The notes under the pieces were generated by a model. It worked only from the letters and a program-made list of their open reading frames with translations, made no database searches and was not told the DNA's origin. Source: Haemaphysalis longicornis (taxonomy: Eukaryota; Arthropoda; Arachnida; Ixodida; Ixodidae). Taken from it: a stretch of 64,000 nucleotides of DNA. The position numbers and the translations under genes were made by a program. The stretch covers positions 1 through 64,000 of the forward strand of contig JABSTR010003165.1 in the NCBI GenBank assembly GCA_013339765.2, read 5' to 3'. Of this stretch, positions 11,201 through 19,091 are shown piece by piece. Within the stretch, counting starts at the first letter, position 1. Each line of letters opens with the position of its first letter.

Positions 11201-14200
11201 CGCATGCACTGAAACTCATGCGTACACAATCGACTGCACCCACACGCACCTGCACACGTGCGCATATGTTCACACGCAGACACACGCAAACACACCCACA
11301 CACACGCGAACAGCGATCCCACACACATACAGTAACACAAACGCTCTTACCCGCGCACACTCGCACACACAGGCGCAGGGTTGCAGGCGCGCTCGCAGGC
11401 ACACGCACAAGCAAGCCACCACAAAATCCGCACAGGCACCACGCACGCACACATCGACACGCGCGCTATGCGAAAAAGTATGTACGCAATATTCAGGTGG
11501 CCACGAACACACACACGAGTACATGCACTCACGTACACATGCACACACGCACACACGCGGACGCACAGGCACAGACACTCGCGCGCACACACGCACGCAC
11601 CCGCCCCTACATGTACACACGCGTGAGGACGAGCACGGGCACGCACACACGCACATACGTGCACACACATGCGCACAAACACAGAAACATGCACACACGC
11701 ACCCACACACGCACCCAAGCACGCGCATGCGCATCACCCGCACACTCGCTCGCCCGCATGCAAGCCACCGCGCACACACACGCGCACACGCATAACACGC
11801 ACACAACGCACGCACCCACACCCACACACTGAATGCAGACACACGTCACCGACACACGCACGCACGCACACCGCACTCATACACGCGCCGATGCACACAC
11901 ACACAAGCAAACGCACATGTGGACCACGCACATTCACGCGGACACAGTGAATGCACGAACGAGTTCACGATCACACGCACGCAAACAAATGTGCACGCGC
12001 ACGCGAACGCATGCACACATGGTCTCTCTCATGTGCACACTCGCACATGCGGGCACGCACGCACACAAGGATGCAACCACCAAACTGTACTTACACGAGC
12101 ACAAGCTCATGGTATGCACGCACCACGCGCACACAGCCGCACCCACCGCCCCGCGCAAACGCACACACGCACTCATACACGTACACACACACGCACGCAG
12201 GCACTCGTGCAAGCACGCGCACGTGCACGCGGACCCACATGCACAAGCGCACGCTCATGCACACACAGACGCAAGCACACACCGCGTGCCCGCACATAAA
12301 AACCGCCCACGCTAGAGCCCACGCATACGCGCACCCCCCGCACAACACCGTACCCACACCCACGTGCGTACGCGCGCACATGCACACACACGTGCAAGCA
12401 CGCATACGCGTACGAACACACAAAGGCACACGTGCGCACGCACGCACACAAGCGCACGCCTGCAGACACGCACATGCGGACGAACACTCGCGTGCATGCC
12501 ACATACGCACGCGCACGCGCACGAGCACACACACACGCCCGAACGCACACGTGCACGCAAAAACACAAAGGAAGTCACACACACGCACACAAGCACGCAC
12601 GCGTGCACGCTCGTACGCGCGCACACACACGCGCACACGCGCGCACACGCACTCACGCACACACATACAAGTGTATACACACACACAGCCACACACACGG
12701 ACACACACGCCGCCGCACACACGTACTTGCATGCACATACGCTGGTATGCGCGCGCGCACAAGCACACACCCGCACTCACACAGGCGCGCCCATGTGCAC
12801 ACGAGAACAGCCACACACACGCGCTCGCACAAAAACATGTGCATGCACACGCGCACACACAGACGCACACACGCACAGACCAGAACACGCACACGCACGG
12901 ACGCGTGCACACACGCACAACCGTAAACTCACACACACTGGCACGGGCACACACGCAAACACATTAGCGCCCACCCACACACACGGCATTGCACACGCGC
13001 ACGCTCCCGCACCCAAACACACGCCCGAACGCACACGCTCACGTAAACACACTAATGTGTGCACGCACGCACACATACACACACACACATGCACGCGCGC
13101 ACGCACGAGCACATTCACGCGCACACGCACGCGCAGCCGCCACATGTGCACACGGGAACATGCGCACACGCGCACATGCACACACGCGTACACGCACACC
13201 TGCATGCGGACGTACGTACACAGGCAGTCGCGCACGAAAGCACAGACAAACACGCGTGCAGACGCGTGCGCGTGTGCACGTGTGCACGCACGTGCGTGTT
13301 TGTGCGCGTGTGCACACGTGGGGGGCCGTGTGCCTGTGTGTGTGTGTGTTTGGGCGTGCGGGCGCGTGTGTTTGCATACGCGCGTGCCCGCGTGCGTACG
13401 TGCTCATCAGCCTGCGCTGGTTCGGATACACACACGTGGATACACGCACGCGCTTACGCATGGACGAATGCACGAGCGCACGCACACACAAAAGCAGAAC
13501 CCCCCACAAACACACAGACACAGGCACGCACGCCAACAGACGCAAGCACGCATGCACGAAAGCACTCGCACACGCACGCACCGACACGCACGCACAGACC
13601 TACGCACACACCCCGAAACACAAACGTGCACGCACACGCGTACCCACGGACGCGCCCACGCTCGCACGCGCGAAAGCAAATGTGCGCATGCAAGTCGCAC
13701 ACACGCGCATACACCCAAGCACAAAACACACAATCCTGCACGCACACGCGAACGCGAGCACGCTTTCAAATTTGCGTGCCCGCGCGAACGCACGCACATG
13801 CACACGAACGCACCAAATGTGCACGCACGCACAGGCGCACGCACCCCCGCGCACATTCCCACACACGAGCCCACGTTGGAACGCAGGCACTCGTGCACGG
13901 ACGCACATGCACGCGCGGACCCAAACGCGCACGCATACACGCACGCGAAGAAAGACACGCACGCACTCCGACACACACATAAGCGCCCGCATGCACCAAG
14001 GCACTCGCGCACGCAAACACACACACACACACACATTACGTGTGTTTACACACGTCCGTGCGTGTACGTGCGCGCACGCACACTCAAATGCGCTCAAGCG
14101 TTCCCGCGCGCACTCAAAATTGCGTGGCCGCGCGCACGCACGACCACACACGCACCCAATCACGCACTCCCACGAGAACACGCGCACACGTTCACATGCA

Positions 14201-14318
14201 TTAGCCCGACTGCACACACGTAAACACCTAGGCACATCTGCAAACACACACGCGCGAATATGCGCACACGTGTACACACACTAGCGTATGTGCACGCAGG
14301 CACTCGAACACACACGCG
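5216..14318. repeat. 9.1-kb degenerate ACACGC/GTGTGC array with strand switches
   Basis: Nearly every base belongs to imperfect CACACG-type hexamers or dimers, mostly alternating purine-pyrimidine. By eye the plus strand is GT-rich at 5216-5898, AC-rich at 5899-8958, GT-rich at 8959-10350, AC-rich to about 13258 (short GT patch near 10536-10567), GT-rich 13259-13405, then AC-rich to the end (short GT patch 14039-14075). Small non-repeat islands occur near 9345-9395, 9662-9685, 11468-11505, 12065-12110 and 13406-13430. Long open frames in all six frames, up to about 619 codons, result from the unit having no stop codon. The right end is abrupt, at a LINE Pro codon. Confidence 0.92.
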
Positions 14319-14492
14319 TGGATTCAACTCTACGTCGCCACACAACGAGAGCAATAAAAAATAAAACGCGAACCGCCTCATCAAGCGAAAGTTACGCTGT
14401 CTACAAGACCGGCGCACAGAGTGCGATGTGACACATTGAACAGCAATTGGGGTGGAACCGGCAAAATGAGAACAAACGTTTTTTCGCGGCAC
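14319..14492 (-). pseudogene. Truncated LINE ORF N-terminus with 2A-like ribosome-skipping motif
   Basis: The ORF begins MPRKNVCSHFAG at 14492 and reaches FYFLLLSLCGDVELNP at 14319. The 2A consensus is a hydrophobic run followed by D(V/I)ExNPGP, with skipping between the last Gly and Pro. All of it is present up to Asn-Pro. The next codons (Arg-Val) come from the array, so the essential Gly-Pro are lost at the junction. In related LINEs the motif precedes the endonuclease or an N-terminal domain. The hydrophobic run before it could also act as a signal-like sequence. The 2A identification is strong by motif; the parent element is inferred. Confidence 0.6.
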
Positions 14493-14505
14493 ATGGCGTT
14501 ACTAA

Positions 14506-14856
14506 CCTGCGTAAACAGCAGAAAATGCGTGAAGGGCTGCGCGATAGCGTCGCCGGTTCTACGCCCGAACTGGCCACTGCCGCCGTACGCCTTTTGTAAG
14601 GTGCAGTCGCCGAGTGCTGACGCTGGATCACACCACTTTTCGCAGACTGGAACCGGGCATCGGTCAAAATCAGCTGCTGCGCATGTCGCGCTCCATCCGC
14701 CTGATAGTGTCCGTTTTCTTGAGTAGCTTTCGAAGATCCCGTCGTCGCCTTTTCGATTGGTGACTGCGTTGAAGTGGCAATCCAGCAAATAGCCTGCGTA
14801 AACAGCAGAAAAAACGTGAAGGGCTGCGCCATAGTGTCGCCGGTTCCACGCCCCTT
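14506..14856 (-). repeat. Two-copy tandem LINE leader unit, about 287-bp period
   Basis: Blocks at 14506-14569 and 14793-14856 share long stretches such as TGCGTAAACAGCAGAAAA and GTGAAGGGCTGCGC with few differences. The intervening 220 bp would be the remainder of one unit, and the second unit is partial. Tandem 5' units serve as promoters in some LINEs; that role here is inference. Confidence 0.75.
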
Positions 14857-14928
14857 CCAAGCCGGTTCCAAGCGCACCTTTTCTGGCGTGTCCGTCGAGG
14901 CATCGGGCGTCATGCTGCGCAGCTAATC

Positions 14929-15214
14929 CCGACAGCTCGCCCTAGTCGAGGGTCAAGCCCAGGTCAGCGTCCGCCTTGGCGACAGGGTGGTCACTCTGCC
15001 CCTGTACTTCACCAAGGGGTCATCACCGACGCTGCTGGGCCGGAACTGGATCAAGGCTTTGGGCGTGCTGCTGCCGGAGTACCAGGAAATTGCGTGCAGT
15101 GGAAGACGACCCGAGCCTCCTGATCAGTTTCGAGGCCCTGTTCCAGCCCGAGGTTGGGACATTCACCGGCACGGCGGCAAGCATTCATGTGCTAGAGGGA
15201 GCACTGCCCCACCC
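14929..15214 (+). pseudogene. Gypsy Pol fragment: protease C-terminus and spacer to RT
   Basis: The reading frame gives QLALVEGQAQVSVRLGD, LPLYFTKGSSPTLLGRNW and LGVLLPE, the end of a retropepsin domain in gypsy elements of the K02A2.6 type (xLLGRxW). After a one-base shift near 15100 it continues with FEALFQPEVGTFTGTAASI, which corresponds to the conserved V/LFxPxxGTxTG spacer just before RT. The protease catalytic DTG would lie upstream and is missing. The reading then passes into the p190-like segment without an RT. Confidence 0.75.
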
Positions 15215-15950
15215 AGCGAGACTGCATGGACGGCGTCATCGAGCAGCTGCTGCACCGGCGGGGGGCCAGCACCAACGGCGGAGGGGTGCTGGGCGCCAAC
15301 GGCCGCCTGCTGCACCTGGTGGTGCTGGGCGCCGATGGCAGAGCCCAGCAGGTGGATCGGCAGGTGCACCCGCAGGGCTTCCGGCTCGACGACAAGGCCC
15401 AGTACGCGCTGGACGTCAGGATCATCGACGGTGAAGTGGGCCTGCCGCACAACTCCTTCCGCACGGAGTCCCTGCCCCACTGCTGCCTTTGCGTGTACGC
15501 CAGCCAGCCGGGGCTGGAATACATCCGCGAGAGCCTCGAGAAGACCCTGCTGGCCAACCTGGAGGAGGAGGACCGGCTTCCTTTCCACGGCCTGCCCCTG
15601 GTCATGGTGTTTGCGGGCCAGGGGGACTTCCTGCGCGAGGAGGGCATCAACCGGGCCAAGAGCCTGCAGTGCCCCTTCGTGGACGACGGCAGCGGCCTGG
15701 ACCCCGTGCGGCTGGACCAGGCGCTGTGCGCGCTGTGTGAAGAGCATCGAGCTACGGGCGGGCGGGCTGCACATCTACCAGGCGCTGCCCGCAGCCGCGT
15801 GGCCCCAGCCGGACCTGCGGCCGATGCTGTGCATGCTGTGCAGGACCCGTACGCGCCCGAGCAGGTGCTGGCCCCCCTTCTGGAGCAGCCGGGCTGCCGG
15901 GCCACGCGCCCGCCGCACTGCCTCAGCCTGGACTCCTTCCTGGGCCCTTG
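15215..15950 (+). pseudogene. p190RhoGAP-like (pseudoGTPase region) host gene fragment
   Basis: The frame opening at MDGVIEQLLHRR (15226) reads on for about 170 residues before the first break. It contains LHLVVLGADGRAQQ, LDVRIIDGEVGLPHNSF, CCLCVYASQ, YIRESLEKTLL, RLPFHGLPLVMVF and SLQCPFVDD. These follow the order of the central pG1/pG2 (GTPase-like, non-catalytic) region of p190RhoGAP (ARHGAP35/ARHGAP5; Drosophila RhoGAPp190), as I remember that family: VVLLGxxGxAxEL, GxVxLPxNSFxT, GCLCLY and LQCxFLD. A frameshift near 15738 moves it to a frame reading PDLRPMLCMLC, and another near 15845 back to DPYAPEQVLAPLLE. GC content is far above the flanks. No FF or RhoGAP domain is present, so this is a broken partial copy inside a gypsy element. 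Confidence 0.75.
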
Positions 15951-15965
15951 CCGGAGTCTGGGGCT

Positions 15966-16385
15966 CCGGTCTTTTTCAGGCACTTCCGTCCTGGTCCACC
16001 CTGGTCTGCCGGGCACGTGGTCTCTCCTGCCAGTGCGCCGTCGCTGCTTGTCCGCATGTCGGATGGGACCACGTGGCACCGGCATGCCGACCATGTGAGG
16101 CCTCGCCTGGCAACCTCAGCCGCCCCTTCAGGAAGCCAGCAGGCAGGGGAGGCAACCACACCGACCGGTGCCAGCACAGCACCAGGGGCTGGTGCTACTC
16201 GCGCCTCTGTGTCGCCACGTGCAAGTCCGGTGACACCTGCAAGGCTGACAGCTGGTGCGAGAGTGACACAGGCGGCACCCAATGCCGCCACAACTGCTTC
16301 GACACCTGTGCTCCGGCGGAGTGAGAGACAGCGGAGACCGCCGAACCGTTACTCGCGGGGTGAGAGGTGTTTGGTGTTTGCGTAG
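15966..16385 (+). pseudogene. Gypsy integrase C-terminal end
   Basis: The frame reads FFRHFRPGPPWSAGHVV, MSDGTTWHRHADHVRPR and ends VLRRSERQRRPPNRYSRGE before a stop at about 16385. The pattern RxFRPGxPWxxGxV, then VRxSDGxxWxRHxDHxR, then a basic RRSxRxRxPPxRY tail is the C-terminal end of gypsy Pol of this type. It is intact over about 140 residues and leads directly into the polypurine tract and LTR, which fixes the element's orientation. Confidence 0.82.
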
Positions 16386-16398
16386 GACAAACAAACTT

Positions 16399-16410
16399 GG
16401 AGGTGAGGGG
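16399..16410 (+). other. Polypurine tract of gypsy remnant
   Basis: GGAGGTGAGGGG lies immediately before TGTGACAAG. A purine run at this position primes plus-strand DNA synthesis in LTR elements and marks the 5' edge of the 3' LTR. Confidence 0.75.
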
Positions 16411-16635
16411 TGTGACAAGTGTGTGGCGCACTTCATCCCTTATATTCGTAGGCCGCTAAGTGCAGTGGCCCCACCAGGCTCGGTGGGCATCATTGTGTGT
16501 GGCTGGCGAATAAACAACGCCGAGCACGGCTGCTCGCAGTCAGTCACCGGCACCGCCAACATGCTGCATGTCGTCTCTCGGCTGGAGGGTATCACTACCC
16601 TCCCAGGTTCACGAACGTGGAGCCAAATCGTGACA
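16411..16635 (+). repeat. 3' LTR of gypsy remnant (about 225 bp)
   Basis: It starts TGTGACAAG right after the polypurine tract and ends CGTGACA, giving TG...CA termini. An AATAAA polyadenylation signal is at about 16509. No second copy is in the window, so the ends are inferred from termini and context. Confidence 0.65.
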
Positions 16636-17126
16636 CCCTACTTTCTCTTTTATTTTCGTTTGTTTGTTTGGTATACTAGTTTTGGCGGTGGGTACGGAAT
16701 GACACGGCCGCGGAGGGGCGGCGTGGGTGCAGCGCGCGTCGACGCTGTAGCCCGGCCGTGCGAAGGAAAGGTTTCTTTGAAAAGAGAATCAGGCGTTCCG
16801 CGCTGTGTTAGTATTCGTGCGCGCAGCAATGATAGTGACAGAAAATTTTCCCTGACTACTGAGAACCGTTTTTTTTTTCGGATGAAGAAAGCAAAACGTT
16901 GAGTGATGTTGTGTTTAGCAAATAAAATAATTACCAGCGAAGAAGTTGGAAAAAGGTCGAAATATGGGCACGTATCTTCCCACTATTTGCTATCGCGATG
17001 AACCTGCTTGTACCAGGGTGTACTCAGTCAGCCACATCTCGTCTCCTCGCTCATGTGCGCGGGCATTGCACGTGTTGCCTGGTGATGGGAATTTACGATT
17101 CGACTGCAATGTGTTCGTGTAGATAG
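16636..17126. other. No gene recognised
   Basis: Contains T-rich and GC-mixed sequence after the LTR, with no open frame bearing family motifs. A Cys/His-containing reading near 17000 (VPGCTQSATSRLLAHVRGH) is not a recognisable domain. Confidence 0.5.
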
Positions 17127-17285
17127 TGTGACGCCAAGCAAGTGTGCCGCTTTTGGCTGTCAGAAATGTTCGCGTTTACGGTGACAGTGTTCGATTACTT
17201 CAAAATCAACTTGAAGTCATGCGAAAATGGATAGCTGCCAAACCGCCACAGGAATTTCATCGTACCCAAAACTCCAGGGTGAGTG
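17127..17285 (+). pseudogene. THAP zinc-finger domain exon, frameshifted
   Basis: Plus-strand reading from about 17130 gives VTPSKCAAFGCQKCSR. KCAAFGC is the characteristic first Cys pair of THAP domains. A stop follows, but one frame over the sequence reads RLLQNQLEVMRKWIAAK and then EFHRTQNSRV, matching the THAP core (FPxxxxxxxxW near residue 30, then TxxSRVCSxHF). After NSRV the DNA is AGGGTGAGT, a strong 5' splice-site match, so the exon may have ended there with CSxHF on the next exon. THAP domains bind DNA in transcription factors and P-element-type transposases. The frameshift makes this copy non-functional. No downstream exon was found. Confidence 0.55.
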
Positions 17286-18440
17286 ACCTTACGAACTGAA
17301 GAGGCCGTATAGTGCGAGAAATGCAGGACTTTTTTGGTGTTCAAGAATACGTTTCCAAACTACCCTCCAAACATGGGCATTGCAACACAGACAGAAGTGA
17401 AGATTTGGCCGCGGTGATGAGGAACAAATTGAGCGGTTTTCGAAAATGTTTTTTTTGTTTTGCGTTGTGTGCGACCGTCTTCATTGTTTTATTAAGAGTG
17501 CATTTCCATTTTAGCCACTGTACTTGCAGCTTTGTGGATTGAGTACTATAGAAGTGAACGACTTCTGAGTGCTCTCTTTTCTGTGGACTACCCAGCACCT
17601 GAAGCAATTTGTGTCTCGGCGGGCGTTCGCGGATAATGTGCCGCGAAGTGTGGCTGTCCAGTGAATAACGTAAGCGTGAGCCAGAATGTTGGAATGCGTG
17701 TGCTGTGTGTTTCGATCGGCGTATGTGAACAACTGCATACTGGAGGCGAAGTAGCGTAGATAGTAGCCCTTTATGTAATAATGGGATTGATACACCCCTT
17801 GGTTTTGCTTTCCTTGTTTGCCAGTGGTTAAGCCTTTTGTGAATGAAAAGTGGCGAATTTTTTGCATTCGCAACCTTGCACTCCGCCTATATTGTCACGA
17901 TGCCAAAGACGACGCAGTGGTCTTGAAAAAAAACAAGTATATTGGAGCGAACTTGTGCTCCCGTAGCAACTCAAAGATACACAGGCGGCGAAGCAGTAGT
18001 CAGCAACGTGACGTATAAGCAAGCGAGGGTCGGTGATCGAATACCCCGGCGTCTGCTCTGCATGCTTTTTATCTTTCGGCGCGCGTGGTTCTCGACCCGT
18101 CGATTCACATCTGGAACATTGTAGGTCCAAGAACATTATTCTGGGCTGTTCAAGGTAGATCGGAATGCTCACCCTATCACAACAGATAACACATGCGGCA
18201 CAGAAAGAAAGAATGGGTCACGCGCTTCCCTTGGCACAGAAATAACACAGACCGGCGCAGGCGGGCGGTAAAAGCAAAAACACAAATAAACCCAATGCTT
18301 GGTTCACGGTAATATTGTGAAGTGTTCGCGAAGCATATATTACAGAATGCAGATAGGCACACACCCTAAGTGCAACAGGAGAAGTTCTAGAGATCCGCAA
18401 GCATATATGCCGGCATGGCAGTGTGTTAGTACAAAGTTTT
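17286..18440. other. No gene recognised
   Basis: Mixed-composition DNA with only short open frames. None carries a recognisable domain, and no repeat structure stands out. Confidence 0.5.
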
Positions 18441-18680
18441 AGCATAGCGGCTAGCGGAGGCTCCGGCTATGGTGGCGGGTTACCGGTACGCGAACTCGCA
18501 TGCGCGCACGGGGAGGGTGAGGGGGTTGCCCATCTGTGGAGAGAAGGCGCGGGCAGGGCGAAGGCCAGCCGGCGGAACTAATCCCACCCCGGAACGAATT
18601 TTTCACCTTCCCAGACGGGCCCCGCTACCCGCCGCCGTAGCGTTAGCAGACGGAACCGGGTATGCTAAAACTCTCTAATA
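18441..18680. other. GC-rich island of unknown nature
   Basis: About 240 bp with high GC and many CpG (CGCATGCGCGCACGG and GGCGCGGGCAGG near 18500-18560) between AT-rich flanks. It could be a short interspersed element body or part of a promoter. No family motif or coding frame supports either. Confidence 0.35.
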
Positions 18681-18759
18681 CTTTCTCAGCCGCTGCTGTC
18701 ACTGTGTTTCAAGTAGTGGCGATTCTCTTGTGGCTGGAGCCCATTGCAAAAATATTGTA

Positions 18760-19047
18760 TAGTGGGCTATTGAAAAATCTTCTTATGGTTGTCTTTAGCT
18801 ATTTGGCTCTATGATCTTTATATGTTGCTATGGCTCTCTTTAAACATTCCTAGAGATATTCCTATTCGTGTCTTTAGCTTCTTCTAGATCCATAGCGATA
18901 TCGAAAGAGCTATATACACCCACAGAACCGGCAACAGAAGAAGCTAAAGACACCCATAGAAACTTCAATACGATTGTCTAAATAAAACCACAGTACCAGC
19001 TATTGAAGACGAAAAAGACACCCATAAGAATGTCGATACGAAAAGCT
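18760..19047. repeat. Cluster of inverted and direct copies of a TGTCTTTAGCTTCTTC-type motif
   Basis: GTGTCTTTAGCTTCTTCT at 18868-18885 is perfectly inverted at 18936-18953. Weaker copies occur on the plus strand near 18778-18800 and on the minus strand near 19005-19030, often preceded by TATGGG. The layout suggests a fold-back or MITE-like element. It lies directly against the LTR that begins at 19048. Confidence 0.6.
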
Positions 19048-19091
19048 TGTAGAGCGCATGCCATGGAGGCGTTGAAATAGAGACGACCTGA

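Larger units (their letters stand above)
14319..14927 (-). mobile_element. 5' fragment of a LINE: tandem leader units and start of a 2A-bearing ORF
   Basis: On the minus strand this fragment runs from leader DNA (14927) into an ORF that is cut after about 58 residues by the array. The leader holds two diverged copies of a block about 287 bp apart. The ORF ends in a 2A-like motif. Such 2A sequences are known near the N-termini of some APE-type LINE proteins. On the right, gypsy coding sequence starts within a couple of bases. Only the 5' end survives, the opposite of normal 5' truncation, so the rest was lost by rearrangement with the array. Confidence 0.6.
14929..16635 (+). mobile_element. 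Ty3/gypsy remnant carrying a captured p190RhoGAP-like fragment
   Basis: The order is gypsy protease end and protease-RT spacer (14929 to about 15214), a GC-rich segment of host-gene type (about 15215-15950), gypsy integrase C-terminus (about 15966-16385), a polypurine tract (16399-16410) and a 3' LTR (16411-16635). RT, RNase H and most of integrase are absent, and no 5' LTR is seen. The two gypsy flanks are in the same orientation, as if the middle had been swapped out. The left boundary abuts the LINE fragment. Confidence 0.75.

Noticed and set aside
6000..14000. CRISPR-like direct repeat and spacer arrangement in the array
   Set aside because: Units are continuous and degenerate with no unique spacers, and the context is eukaryotic.
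5245..14284. Many long open frames (up to about 619 codons) giving His/Thr/Arg- or Cys/Val-rich proteins on both strands
   Set aside because: The hexamer repeat has no stop codon in most frames, so open frames arise in all six frames at once. There are no domains, no consistent start and no codon bias.
5216..14318. The array as a telomere or subtelomeric repeat
   Set aside because: Arthropod telomeres are typically TTAGG repeats, which are absent, and transposon-rich sequence continues on both sides. The unit is ACACGC-like.
15163..16094. Long minus-strand open frames opposite the p190-like segment
   Set aside because: They are antisense shadows of a GC-rich coding strand and contain no recognisable motif.
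15226..16098. A functional p190RhoGAP gene
   Set aside because: Only a central fragment is present, with two frameshifts and gypsy sequence fused on both sides. No FF or RhoGAP domain is in the window.
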